A stretch of 14,236 nucleotides of DNA from Croceibacterium_A sp964439725 (GTDB taxonomy: Bacteria > Pseudomonadota > Alphaproteobacteria > Sphingomonadales > Sphingomonadaceae). Shown in pieces: positions 1 through 6,387 of this stretch. The translations under genes were made by a program, and so were the position numbers. Below the pieces are notes generated by a model that was not told the DNA's origin, ran no database searches, and saw nothing but the letters and a program-made list of their open reading frames with translations. The stretch spans positions 1 through 14,236 of the forward strand of contig CAYTPY010000049.1 in NCBI GenBank assembly GCA_964439725.1. Reading direction: 5' to 3'. The stretch's first letter is position 1. Every line of letters begins with the position of its first letter.

Positions 1-1
1 C

Positions 2-547
2 GGCGTCTACTGGTGGAGCGGCATCGACAGCGAGCTGATCTACGTCGGCGATGCCGGCGCGGTCGAGCCGAACGACGCCAGCAAGCGCCACGGCTACGAG
101 ATCACCGCGTTCTACAAGCCCAACCGCTGGCTCGCCGTCGATGCGGTCTGGACCGGCTCCGACGCGCGCTACGTCGGCCTACCCGAAGGCGAGGATTACG
201 TGCCCGGTGCGCTCGAATCCGCCGGCGAGCTCGGCGTGTCGGCGATCTTCCCCGAATTCAACGCCGCCGCGCGGCTGCGTTATCTGGGCCCGCACCCGCT
301 GATCGAGGACGACACCGTCCGCGGCGAATCCACCCTGCTCGTCAACCTGCGCGCCGCCTGGACTCCGCAGAACCTCGCCGGCTTCGAGATCTACAGCGAG
401 TTGCTCAACGTCTTCGACAGCAAGCGCCACGACATCGACTATTTCTACGAGACCCGCCTGCCTGGCGAGGCGGCCAGCATCGAGGGCCGCAACAGCCGCG
501 TCGTCGAACCGCGGCAGCTTAGGGTTGGCGTCAAAAAAACGTTCTGA
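2..547 (+). CDS. TonB-dependent receptor, C-terminal part (5' end outside window)
   Basis: Open from the left edge in the frame that starts at base 2, so only about the last 181 residues are visible. The segment alternates short hydrophobic/aromatic strands with polar loops (for example KRHGYEITAFYKPNRWLAV, then STLLVNLRAAWTP, then FEIYSELLNVFDSKRHDIDY) and ends in VKKTF. A terminal phenylalanine after a final amphipathic strand is the classic C-terminal signature of outer-membrane beta-barrels. The phrase 'LLNVFDSKRHDIDYFY' is typical of the last strands of TonB-dependent receptors. Members of this family import siderophores, vitamins or carbohydrates across the outer membrane using TonB/ExbBD energy; the substrate cannot be judged because plug and TonB box lie outside. 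The stop is TGA, followed at once by a strong hairpin. Family call is confident; specificity is unknown. Confidence 0.85.
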   Translation, partial: GVYWWSGIDSELIYVGDAGAVEPNDASKRHGYEITAFYKPNRWLAVDAVWTGSDARYVGLPEGEDYVPGALESAGELGVSAIFPEFNAAARLRYLGPHPLIEDDTVRGESTLLVNLRAAWTPQNLAGFEIYSELLNVFDSKRHDIDYFYETRLPGEAASIEGRNSRVVEPRQLRVGVKKTF

Positions 548-555
548 TGACAAAG

Positions 556-582
556 CCTCTCCCCTTCGACGAAGGGGAGAGG
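556..582. terminator. Perfect 12-bp hairpin between convergent genes
   Basis: The arm CCTCTCCCCTTC at 556-567 is exactly complementary to GAAGGGGAGAGG at 571-582, with a 3-base loop. It lies 8 bases after the TonB-receptor stop and 9 before the stop of the gene on the other strand, so it can serve as a bidirectional terminator or 3'-end stabiliser. No T-tract follows on the plus strand, and only CTTTG follows on the minus strand, so it is not a textbook intrinsic terminator. Its pyrimidine/purine-arm form resembles the dispersed intergenic palindromes common in sphingomonad genomes (recollection, not searched). Confidence 0.6.
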
Positions 583-591
583 AAGCTCTAC

Positions 592-1689
592 TCAGTCCCC
601 GCCTTCTTCGAGCTGCTCCGCCGACAGCGTGCCCAGCCGCCCGGCGCGTGAGGCCGTGATGTAGTTGCGCACCTGCACGTTGCCTTCGTGGCAGGCATAT
701 TCAAAGAACGCGTAGTCGTCGTCGCGCGTCCAGTCGAAGCGCAGCGTCCACGGGCCGGTAAAGACCTGCGGGTCAGAATAAGTGAGTTCATAGGTGATGG
801 TATTCTCACCCGTCATCGTCAGACGTTCCGTCACCTTCGCCTGTGCGCTCGTCGGGATCGTGTTATACGGGGGGATACCGCGGGTTGCCATGTTCAGCGG
901 GCTACCGTTGCGGGCGAACATGTCGTGCGTCGCGCTGTCTCCGGCCTTGATGTTGGTGGTTTCAATGACGAGCGTGTTGCCTTCCCATCGCCCGCGGCTG
1001 CTACCCAGCCAGGCCTCGACGGGCTTCGGCCACGGCTCCAATTGGCTGGCGACGGGAATGATGCGGGTGCCGAGCATCTCCAGCGCGATCGTTACATACC
1101 CCGGCGTCTGATAGATGCGGATGCCGTTGTTGTAGCGGAACGGCAGCATGGAGGCCGGGAAGCCGCGGCTGATGCAGCGGTCCCAGCTGTCGAAATCGGT
1201 CACCCAGTCGAACTCGGTGTTTGGCGTCCAGCTCGACCGGCCGGCACGATACAGCGCCTCGGCGTAGGGCGTCATCGCCGGCAGCTTACCGTCCGTGGGC
1301 TCTACCACCATCGAGGTCCGACGCTGGCCGGCGAGGTATTCGATCCAGTGGCCGCTTCCGATCGTCTCTTCCTGCTCCTCCCGCTCGTATGCCTGCTCAA
1401 GCTGTTCGACGCGCGCCTGCTCAGTCGCCAATTCCTCGTCGGTTTTCCAGAAGCGGTTGCCGTACTGCTCCGGCCGGTTAACGGGCATCTCTGCCACATC
1501 GTTGATCGGCCAAGTGCCGCGGAAATCCGGATCGCCCCACGCCGTTTTGCGGGGCTGGAAGTCGGTCGAAACCGGCGGCATCGTCGTCAGGTCGGCAGGA
1601 GGCTCCTGCGCAACGGACGGCGCCGCCAGCATGGCGGCCAAAACAGTGCCGGCCGCAAACAGGCGATATCTCAGACTACGGTGATTCAT
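592..1689 (-). CDS. Secreted protein of unknown function (WEGN-motif family)
   Basis: A 365-residue protein with a clear Sec signal peptide: basic start MNHRSLRYR, hydrophobic core to about residue 26, and probable cleavage near SVAQ (25-28). The mature part begins with a proline-rich stretch and the motif WGDPDFRGTW (51-60). It then has an acidic helical segment rich in E and Q (about 84-108), GRWEGNTLVIETTN (233-246), and a C-terminal YACHEGN (331-337). The 'PDFxGxW ... GRWEGxTLVxETTN ... YxCHEGN' pattern belongs to a widespread family of hypothetical exported proteins in sphingomonads, marine gammaproteobacteria and Acidobacteria; I know of no established function. I chose the ATG at 1689 because GGGAG lies 8 bases upstream and the signal peptide begins there; an in-frame extension to 1842 would bury the signal. 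It converges on the TonB receptor gene and diverges from the next exported protein. Confidence 0.75.
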   Translation of the reverse strand: MNHRSLRYRLFAAGTVLAAMLAAPSVAQEPPADLTTMPPVSTDFQPRKTAWGDPDFRGTWPINDVAEMPVNRPEQYGNRFWKTDEELATEQARVEQLEQAYEREEQEETIGSGHWIEYLAGQRRTSMVVEPTDGKLPAMTPYAEALYRAGRSSWTPNTEFDWVTDFDSWDRCISRGFPASMLPFRYNNGIRIYQTPGYVTIALEMLGTRIIPVASQLEPWPKPVEAWLGSSRGRWEGNTLVIETTNIKAGDSATHDMFARNGSPLNMATRGIPPYNTIPTSAQAKVTERLTMTGENTITYELTYSDPQVFTGPWTLRFDWTRDDDYAFFEYACHEGNVQVRNYITASRAGRLGTLSAEQLEEGGD

Positions 1690-1863
1690 GGCGGAAACTC
1701 CCAACTTTCGCCGCGCGGACAAGCGCGCATGTGACTCGTTCCCGGGCCTGATAGGCACTGGGGACAGCAAATAAATCATCAAATTGTCGCGCGGTGCCTT
1801 TGCCTCGCACTCGCTTCCGATCCGGCTTATGGTGTCGGCCATCCTTTCGGGGGGAGAAACGAC
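1690..1863. promoter_or_regulatory. Divergent intergenic region between two exported-protein genes
   Basis: These 174 bases separate two divergently transcribed genes for secreted proteins, so at least one promoter in each direction is expected. It holds an AT-richer patch around 1767-1787, unusual against the GC-rich surroundings. Ribosome-binding sequences stand at both ends (GGGAG for the minus gene, GGGGGGAG for the plus gene). I could not find a convincing -35/-10 pair in either direction. Confidence 0.35.
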
Positions 1864-2370
1864 GTGAAGAAGTTTGCTGCGTTCACCCTGCTACTCGCAG
1901 CCCCACTAACGGCGCAGAACGGTGAACCATACTACGCCTCCGCTATCTGGCCAGTGCACGCCTCCGACACCGCATGCACGATCATCCAGGTTTCGGGCGG
2001 CGACGACGCAGCGCTCAGCATTGAGCTGCAAGGGCGCGAAGTTCTTCTCACCAGCACCAGTTCGGTGGAATCAGAGCTGCCGGAAACCGGCAAAGTGGAA
2101 CTCGCGCTAGTGTTCCTCGACAACGGCCGCGTACGCCGCGACGACGGCTGGGGTACACGCGAGTTTACCTACGCTCGTGCCGGGGACCTCTATCGCTTCT
2201 CCACCCGTTTCGCCGGTGACAGGAACATGCGGCAGATCCTGTCCGACCTGGCTGCGAGTCGCTCGCTTGGGATACTGCAGGACGAGCAAGTCATCTTCTC
2301 CTTTGACCTCGCCGACATCGCCCCTTCGATAGCGCGGCTCGAAGAATGCTCTGGCCGCGCCCGAAACTGA
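1864..2370 (+). CDS. Small exported hypothetical protein
   Basis: 168 residues, starting at a GTG with GGGGGGAG 7-8 bases upstream. The N-terminus MKKFAAFTLLLAAPLTAQ is a short Sec signal peptide with likely cleavage after TAQ (residue 18), so the mature protein of about 150 residues is periplasmic or secreted. It contains only two cysteines after the signal (C38 in DTACTII and C162 in LEECSG), near the two ends of the mature chain, which could form one disulfide bond. Alternating hydrophobic strands (IIQVSGG, ALSIELQG, VELALVFLDNG, VIFSFDL) suggest a mostly beta fold. I do not recognise a family. It is divergent from the WEGN-motif exported protein, with which it may share control. The gene itself is well supported by RBS, signal peptide and composition; its function is not. 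Confidence 0.7.
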   Translation: MKKFAAFTLLLAAPLTAQNGEPYYASAIWPVHASDTACTIIQVSGGDDAALSIELQGREVLLTSTSSVESELPETGKVELALVFLDNGRVRRDDGWGTREFTYARAGDLYRFSTRFAGDRNMRQILSDLAASRSLGILQDEQVIFSFDLADIAPSIARLEECSGRARN

Positions 2371-2374
2371 CCAA

Positions 2375-2395
2375 CGCTCCACCTCAATCGGAGCG
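2375..2395 (+). terminator. Weak hairpin after the exported-protein gene
   Basis: CGCTCC at 2375-2380 pairs with GGAGCG at 2390-2395 around a 9-base loop, starting 4 bases after the TGA stop at 2370. The downstream bases are pyrimidine-rich (CTTCCCTTCCC) but contain no T-run. This may be a weak or factor-assisted 3' end; the stem is short enough to be chance. Confidence 0.3.
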
Positions 2396-2564
2396 CTTCC
2401 CTTCCCGTGTTGCTTGACTTCCCTGCACAAGGGCCCATCATCCATAATATGGCTACCTTGCACACCCGCTTCAGGCACAACAGCGGCCAACTGCTCGCAG
2501 GCCTCTAGCCCGAGCTCGCCTGAAGGACGGCGGGACTCGGGGTCTCCGCAAGTAGCGTCACTTC

Positions 2565-2582
2565 GATCCGCAAGGGCGGATC
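2565..2582 (+). promoter_or_regulatory. Hairpin in the leader just upstream of rnk
   Basis: GATCCGC (2565-2571) and GCGGATC (2576-2582) form a perfect 7-bp stem with an AAGG tetraloop. It ends 4 bases before the AGGA of the rnk ribosome-binding site and 18 before the ATG, and is followed by TCTCTT. The position suits a 5'-leader structure that affects translation initiation or acts as an attenuator. This is inferred only from dyad symmetry and location. Confidence 0.35.
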
Positions 2583-2600
2583 TCTTCAGGAACATCAGTC

Positions 2601-3017
2601 ATGACCACCAAGGTAGCGAGCCCCGTGCGGCCCGCGATCATCCTTATCGATACCGAAGCCGACGCGTTGTTCGACCTCGCTTCCCAGGCGCAGGGCAAAT
2701 CAGTGCTCTCCGCGGGCTTGCTGCTCGAAGAGCTCGACCGTGCCGACACGGTCGATCGCAGCGCCATCCCCGACGATATCGTCACGATGCACTCGCGGGT
2801 CGAGTTCGTGGACGAACGCTCTGGCGAGAAGCATGAGGTCGAGCTCGTCTATCCCGGCGAAGCGGACTCCGGCCAGAGCCGCATTTCTGTGATGACGCCG
2901 ATCGGCGCCGCTCTGATCGGTCTGAGGACGGGAGCGACTATCGAGTGGCCCGATCGTGCAGGCACGGTCCGCCGCCTGCGGGTCGACAATGTCACGCAGC
3001 CGAGGCAAGAACCATGA
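2601..3017 (+). CDS. rnk: Rnk-type regulator of nucleoside diphosphate kinase (GreA/B C-terminal fold)
   Basis: 138 residues. The diagnostic blocks of the Rnk family are present in order: PAIILIDTEADAL (11-23), LLEELDRADTV (41-51), IPDDIVTMHSRVEFVD (56-71), VELVYPGEAD (80-89) and ISVMTPIGAALIGLRTGATI (95-114). The protein combines a short N-terminal helical region with an FKBP-like domain homologous to the C-terminus of GreA/GreB. Known family members bind RNA polymerase near the secondary channel and affect nucleoside diphosphate kinase levels; Rnk lacks the long GreA coiled coil, so it is not expected to stimulate transcript cleavage. The start ATG has AGGA (2587-2590) about 10 bases upstream. 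Its TGA overlaps the ATG of the following 58-residue gene by ATGA, implying coupled translation. A GreA paralogue is excluded by length. Confidence 0.85.
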   Translation: MTTKVASPVRPAIILIDTEADALFDLASQAQGKSVLSAGLLLEELDRADTVDRSAIPDDIVTMHSRVEFVDERSGEKHEVELVYPGEADSGQSRISVMTPIGAALIGLRTGATIEWPDRAGTVRRLRVDNVTQPRQEP

Positions 3018-3190
3018 TCGTCATGGAAAGCGCGGACTGGCGACTTTATCGGGGGTACGAAATCGTCGCCAGAAAGGCGGGTTTGTTCGGCCGCCGCCGC
3101 TATCAGGTCTGGCGCATGGGCGAAAGCCAGGGGACCTTCCGCGACCCCATCGCGGCCGAACTGCATGTAGACGAGCTGCTGCGGGGCTGA
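3014..3190 (+). CDS. 58-residue hypothetical protein translationally coupled to rnk
   Basis: The ATG at 3014 shares the ATGA overlap with the rnk stop, and GAGG at 3002-3005 serves as a ribosome-binding site. The product is basic in its middle (KAGLFGRRRYQVWR, residues 21-34), rich in W and Y for its size, and has no signal peptide or membrane span. The layout 'WRLYRGYEIVARKAG... YQVWRMGES.G.FRDPIAAELHVDELL' looks like a small beta-meander followed by one helix, as in small domains that recognise protein or nucleic acid; that is inference. No named family is recognised. Overlap, ribosome-binding site and ordered composition make it a credible gene, and its neighbour suggests a role linked to Rnk. 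A start at 2945 would run deep into rnk and is unlikely. Confidence 0.65.
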   Translation: MIVMESADWRLYRGYEIVARKAGLFGRRRYQVWRMGESQGTFRDPIAAELHVDELLRG

Positions 3191-3286
3191 ACCCGCTCCA
3201 CCTTGCGCTTCCCGGATCCATCCGGGGCTGGCCAAGCGGCGCAACCACCCTATCATCCTCTCGCGATCACTAGGAGAGGGGATGCG

Positions 3287-4312
3287 ATGCCGGGCCCGTT
3301 GCCGCCAACCAATGACGATCGTCTGATTTGGGACATCTGGGAGTCGCAGTTCCGGCTTCCGGCCTGCACCGTTGCCGACGAACTCGGCGTATTCCGAGCG
3401 CTCGGCGATGCAGCGCTGGGTACGGACGAATTGGCGCGTGGTCTCGACCTCGAAGTTCATCCTTTGTCGATTCTGCTAGCTGCGCTCGCATCCTCGGATC
3501 TCATCGAGAAGCGGGAGGGCAAATGGCGCGCGCTTCCGGCCGCACGGACCTGGCTGCACCCGGAGGCCGAAGGTTACTGGGGGGGCTTCCTTCACGGTTA
3601 CCGCGAACGCACGCCGCTTCACGCGCAATTGCTTGAGGCCATGCGCACTGGAAAGAGGCCCGAAAAGTTCAACTCAGGCGCACCTGAGTGGGAACGCGGT
3701 GAGATGAGCGCGGAGGCGGCCCACCGCATCGCCGCTTTCATGCACGCCCACTCGATGGCGCCGGCCCGCGGCGCAGCGGCCCACCCCGTGTTCAGCCAGG
3801 TCCGGCATCTAATGGAAATCGGTTGCGGCTCCGGCGCCTATGGCATCGAAATCGCGAAGGCCCATCCCGGCCTCAAGGTCACGCTGCTCGATCTGGCCGC
3901 GATGGCGGCCGAAGCCGGCGAATACGCGAAGCGCGCCGGCGTCACCGACCGCGTCGATACCGCCGCCTGCAACATGTTCACCGAAGACTGGCCGACCGGT
4001 CCCGACGCGCATTTCTTCGCCAACGTGTTCCACGATTGGTCCGCCGAGACCAACAAACTGCTGGCGCGGAAGAGCTTCGATGCCCTTCCTTCCGGCGGCC
4101 GCATCTTCCTCAGCGAAGTGCTGATGGACGACGACGGCACCGGCCCTTGGCATGCGGCCGCGTTCAGCCTGCTGATGCTGGTTGGCACGCTCGGCAAGCA
4201 GTACTCACTACCGGAGTTGCGCGAGATCCTCGAAAGCGCTGGCTTCATCCGGATCGAAGCGGTTCGTACCGGCGGTGGTTACTATTCGCTAGTCAGCGCG
4301 GAGAAGCCCTGA
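3287..4312 (+). CDS. SAM-dependent O-methyltransferase, acetylserotonin/plant OMT type
   Basis: 341 residues with the two-domain layout of class I small-molecule O-methyltransferases (Methyltransf_2). The N-terminal winged-helix dimerisation domain (about 10-90) contains ELGVFRALG and a GTDELARGLDLEVHPLSILL recognition segment. The C-terminal Rossmann domain carries motif I MEIGCGSGAYG (176-186), an acidic residue after strand 2 (LLDLA, 200-204), and FFANVFHDWS (243-252). In this family that His (249) is the catalytic base and the following Asp is conserved; GGRIFLSEVLMDDDG (270-284) gives the late acidic residue. The substrate is probably a hydroxylated aromatic or quinone-like molecule, but it cannot be named. 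AGGAGAGGGG (3272-3281) precedes the ATG; an upstream in-frame start at 3203 lacks such support. It ends 3 bases before the stop of the convergent kinase gene. Confidence 0.85.
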   Translation: MPGPLPPTNDDRLIWDIWESQFRLPACTVADELGVFRALGDAALGTDELARGLDLEVHPLSILLAALASSDLIEKREGKWRALPAARTWLHPEAEGYWGGFLHGYRERTPLHAQLLEAMRTGKRPEKFNSGAPEWERGEMSAEAAHRIAAFMHAHSMAPARGAAAHPVFSQVRHLMEIGCGSGAYGIEIAKAHPGLKVTLLDLAAMAAEAGEYAKRAGVTDRVDTAACNMFTEDWPTGPDAHFFANVFHDWSAETNKLLARKSFDALPSGGRIFLSEVLMDDDGTGPWHAAAFSLLMLVGTLGKQYSLPELREILESAGFIRIEAVRTGGGYYSLVSAEKP

Positions 4313-4315
4313 TCC

Positions 4316-5299
4316 TCAGGCAGCAGCGCGGACCTGTTCGGCAACGGCCGGCAGCGCGCCTTCGATGCAGATCTCGCACTGCACGCCCTCGGGCCGGTAA
4401 TCGACCTCGACCTTGCTCAGCGCGCCTTGGCGGCGCAGCAACTGAGTGCCCATTCCCGTCCTGGTCGGGGGCGCAACCGGCGGCCCACCCTCCTCGCGCC
4501 ATACCAGCCGCAGCAGCCCGTCGCCACCTTCCCCCAGGGTCCACAGCACGGTGACGTGCCCGGAGGGCGTGCTCAGCGAACCGTACTTGGTCGCGTTGGT
4601 GCACAGTTCATGTAGCGCCAGGCTGAGCGGAACGCACGCGTCGCGCGGCACTTCGCAGTCGGGCCCGGACAACGTGAAGTTGGCTGAAGTCCGAAACGCC
4701 TCGACGGCCTGCTCGACCAGCCGCTGGATTTCACAGTGCCCCCGGTGGCCGACGCTGAGCAAATCAGTAGCCCGGGACAGTGCTCGCATCCGGCCCGACA
4801 GCGCCTTCTGGAACTCCGCGGGTGTGCTGTGGCGCGCGGTCAGCGTCGCTAGCGCGTTAACCGTAGCGAACATGTTCTTGACCCGGTGCATCAGTTCATC
4901 GTTGAGTAGCGTTTCGCGCGCTTTGGCGGCTTCCAACTCGCGCACCAACCGGCGGCACATTTCGCCGCTCATGATCAGAACCACGCAGGACAATGCGAAC
5001 ATGCCTTCGCGCAAGATCGTCTCGGCGTCGACGACGAAACGTCCAGGGTCGCCGAGGAAAGCGAAATTGGCGATAAGGCCGGAGGCCACGGCGACGCCCG
5101 CGCCCCAGCGCCAACCAAGTAGCAGCGTCGCGAGCAGTACCGCGGGATAATAGGTCGTGAACGCCACACCCGTGACGCTTTGGTCAATCGACCACCGCAG
5201 CGCGGTAGGCGCTGCCACCGCAACGACGCTCCACCCGAGCGCGGCGAGCGGCGGCCGCTCTGCCAACAGGGCCCGCCTGACGGCAGGAATACGGTCCAC
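4316..5299 (-). CDS. Membrane-bound HWE-family sensor histidine kinase
   Basis: 327 residues. The N-terminal part (about 20-112) has several hydrophobic spans (LGWSVVAVAAPTAL, YYPAVLLATLLLGW, GAGVAVASGLIANFAF, FALSCVVLIMSG), resembling the DUF4118/KdpD-like four-helix membrane region. A linker helix (114-130) leads to the phospho-acceptor box LLNDELMHRVKNMFATVNAL with His138. The ATP-binding domain has HELCTNATKYGSLS (H230, N235), a WRE motif (267-269) and a GMGTQLL glycine box (282-288). His in the N-box plus WxE define the HWE class, frequent in alphaproteobacteria. There such kinases often feed the PhyR/NepR/EcfG general stress response or light/redox control; no partner is encoded here, so the pathway is inference. 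The start is GTG with AAGGGGAA upstream. There is no PAS or GAF domain, so sensing presumably occurs in the membrane region. Confidence 0.88.
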   Translation of the reverse strand: MDRIPAVRRALLAERPPLAALGWSVVAVAAPTALRWSIDQSVTGVAFTTYYPAVLLATLLLGWRWGAGVAVASGLIANFAFLGDPGRFVVDAETILREGMFALSCVVLIMSGEMCRRLVRELEAAKARETLLNDELMHRVKNMFATVNALATLTARHSTPAEFQKALSGRMRALSRATDLLSVGHRGHCEIQRLVEQAVEAFRTSANFTLSGPDCEVPRDACVPLSLALHELCTNATKYGSLSTPSGHVTVLWTLGEGGDGLLRLVWREEGGPPVAPPTRTGMGTQLLRRQGALSKVEVDYRPEGVQCEICIEGALPAVAEQVRAAA

Positions 5300-5334
5300 G
5301 ATGGTTCCCCTTACGACCCGAGGGCCGCTGAGTA

Positions 5335-5380
5335 GCAGATTTTTTTGCTGGCTGGAATTGCACTTGGTTAGGAAATCTGC
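5335..5380. promoter_or_regulatory. 8-bp inverted repeat between kinase and rsmA (possible operator)
   Basis: GCAGATTT (5335-5342) and AAATCTGC (5373-5380) are exact inverted copies separated by 30 bases, in the divergent promoter region of the kinase and rsmA genes. The stretch is AT-rich compared with its surroundings, with seven consecutive T (5340-5346). It could be a pair of half-sites for a regulator or a stem with a long loop. The wide spacing favours operators bound on the same DNA face, but no known regulator motif is recognised. Confidence 0.3.
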
Positions 5381-5420
5381 GCCGATGTTAATTTCTCACA
5401 CCAGGGTCTGAATCGCTCCA

Positions 5421-5437
5421 TCTCGCCTGTGGCGAGA
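5421..5437 (+). promoter_or_regulatory. Hairpin in the leader upstream of rsmA
   Basis: TCTCGCC (5421-5427) pairs exactly with GGCGAGA (5431-5437) around a 3-base TGT loop. No T-tract follows, so a terminator is unlikely. It would lie in the 5' untranslated leader of rsmA if transcription starts near the AT-rich patch at 5340-5395. Any regulatory role is conjecture. Confidence 0.3.
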
Positions 5438-5529
5438 CTGCAGCACACACTGCCGAACCGGCGGAGAATCGGATCGGGCACGCGCTCGTGCGACTTGTCG
5501 TCAGCCCTCTTATTCGCCAGGCATCCCCC

Positions 5530-6387
5530 GTGACGACGAACGGAGCAGAGAATTCCAGCCCCAACTATGGCGGCAAGCTTCCTCCCCTTCGCGAGGTGAT
5601 CGCGGCACATGGTCTCAGAGCGTCGAAAGCGCTCGGGCAGAACTTTTTGCTCGACGAGCAACTGCTCAACCGGATCGCGCGGACAGCCGGAGACTTGCGC
5701 GACCAGCCCGTGCTCGAAATTGGGCCGGGTCCGGGCGGGCTGACCAGGGCTTTGCTGCGCGCCGGCGCGCGGGTCACGGCGATTGAGATGGACCGCCGCT
5801 GCCTTCCCCCGTTGACGGATCTAGCCGAAGCATTTCCGGGACAGCTCCGCACGATCGAAGGCGACGCGACGCGGATCGACCACACTGAGTTGATGGGGGA
5901 GCCTTTCGCCGTTGTGGCCAACTTGCCCTATAACGTCGGCACCGCCCTTCTGACTCGCTGGCTCGGCGGAGACACCTGGCCCCCACAGTGGAAGAGCCTG
6001 ACGCTGATGTTCCAGCTCGAGGTGGCGCAACGCATCGTCGCGACGCCTGGGAGTGAGGCGTACGGCCGTCTAGCAGTGCTCGCGCAGTGGCGCTCCACCG
6101 CCACGTTAGCGATGAAAGTACACCGCAGCGCCTTTACGCCTCCCCCCAAGGTCATGAGCGCGGTGGTCCATATCGAACCCGCTCCACAGCCCCCCGATGT
6201 ATCGCCGCGTATCCTCGAGAAAGTGACCGAGACCGCGTTCGGCCAGCGCCGCAAGATGCTGCGCCAGAGCCTCAAGAGCATGAATGGTGCAGTCGAGGCG
6301 CTGGCCAGGCTCAGCATCGACCCGCAGCGCCGCGCCGAGACCCTGACCATCGACGAGTTCGTTGCGCTGGCGCGGGAACTTTCGTGA
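5530..6387 (+). CDS. rsmA: 16S rRNA (adenine1518-N6/adenine1519-N6) dimethyltransferase RsmA/KsgA
   Basis: 285 residues from the chosen GTG. Family landmarks appear in order: LPPLREVIAAHGLRASKALGQNFL (17-40), SAM motif I LEIGPGPGGLTRALL (62-76), EMD after strand 2 (86-88), GDATRID (111-117), the catalytic NLPYNVGT (131-138), FTPPPKV (202-208) and GQRRKMLRQSLK (238-249). The enzyme dimethylates two adjacent adenines in helix 45 of 16S rRNA late in 30S assembly; its loss is known to give kasugamycin resistance. The start is uncertain: a GTG at 5488 gives 14 more residues, but neither has a strong ribosome-binding site, and the length from 5530 (about 285) fits the family better, with AGG at 5519-5521. 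Its TGA overlaps the GTG of the next gene. In many proteobacteria rsmA follows pdxA; here it does not. Confidence 0.92.
   Translation: MTTNGAENSSPNYGGKLPPLREVIAAHGLRASKALGQNFLLDEQLLNRIARTAGDLRDQPVLEIGPGPGGLTRALLRAGARVTAIEMDRRCLPPLTDLAEAFPGQLRTIEGDATRIDHTELMGEPFAVVANLPYNVGTALLTRWLGGDTWPPQWKSLTLMFQLEVAQRIVATPGSEAYGRLAVLAQWRSTATLAMKVHRSAFTPPPKVMSAVVHIEPAPQPPDVSPRILEKVTETAFGQRRKMLRQSLKSMNGAVEALARLSIDPQRRAETLTIDEFVALARELS

Noticed and set aside
688..1734. 348-codon plus-strand open frame opposite the WEGN-motif gene
   Set aside because: It is antisense to a gene with signal peptide and ribosome-binding site; the product is arginine-rich low-complexity without any family motif.
2414..2448. TTGACT and CATAAT as a promoter for rnk
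   Set aside because: The two elements are 23 bases apart, too far for a standard sigma-70 promoter; kept only as a hint.
2107..2595. 162-codon minus-strand open frame across 2371-2600
   Set aside because: It overlaps the exported protein antisense, lacks a ribosome-binding site and shows no domain; the interval is better read as leader and promoter of rnk.
2414..2836. Plus-strand open frame overlapping the start of rnk
   Set aside because: It runs in another frame through conserved rnk codons and its product is arginine-rich noise.
3211..3226. CCCGGA-TCCA-TCCGGG hairpin between the 58-residue gene and the methyltransferase
   Set aside because: The stem is only 6 bp in GC-rich DNA and no T-run follows, so it is not supported as a terminator.
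5302..5306. GGAAC (minus strand) near the kinase start as an EcfG stress-promoter element
   Set aside because: It sits between ribosome-binding site and start codon, and no CGTT occurs at the required spacing upstream of a gene.
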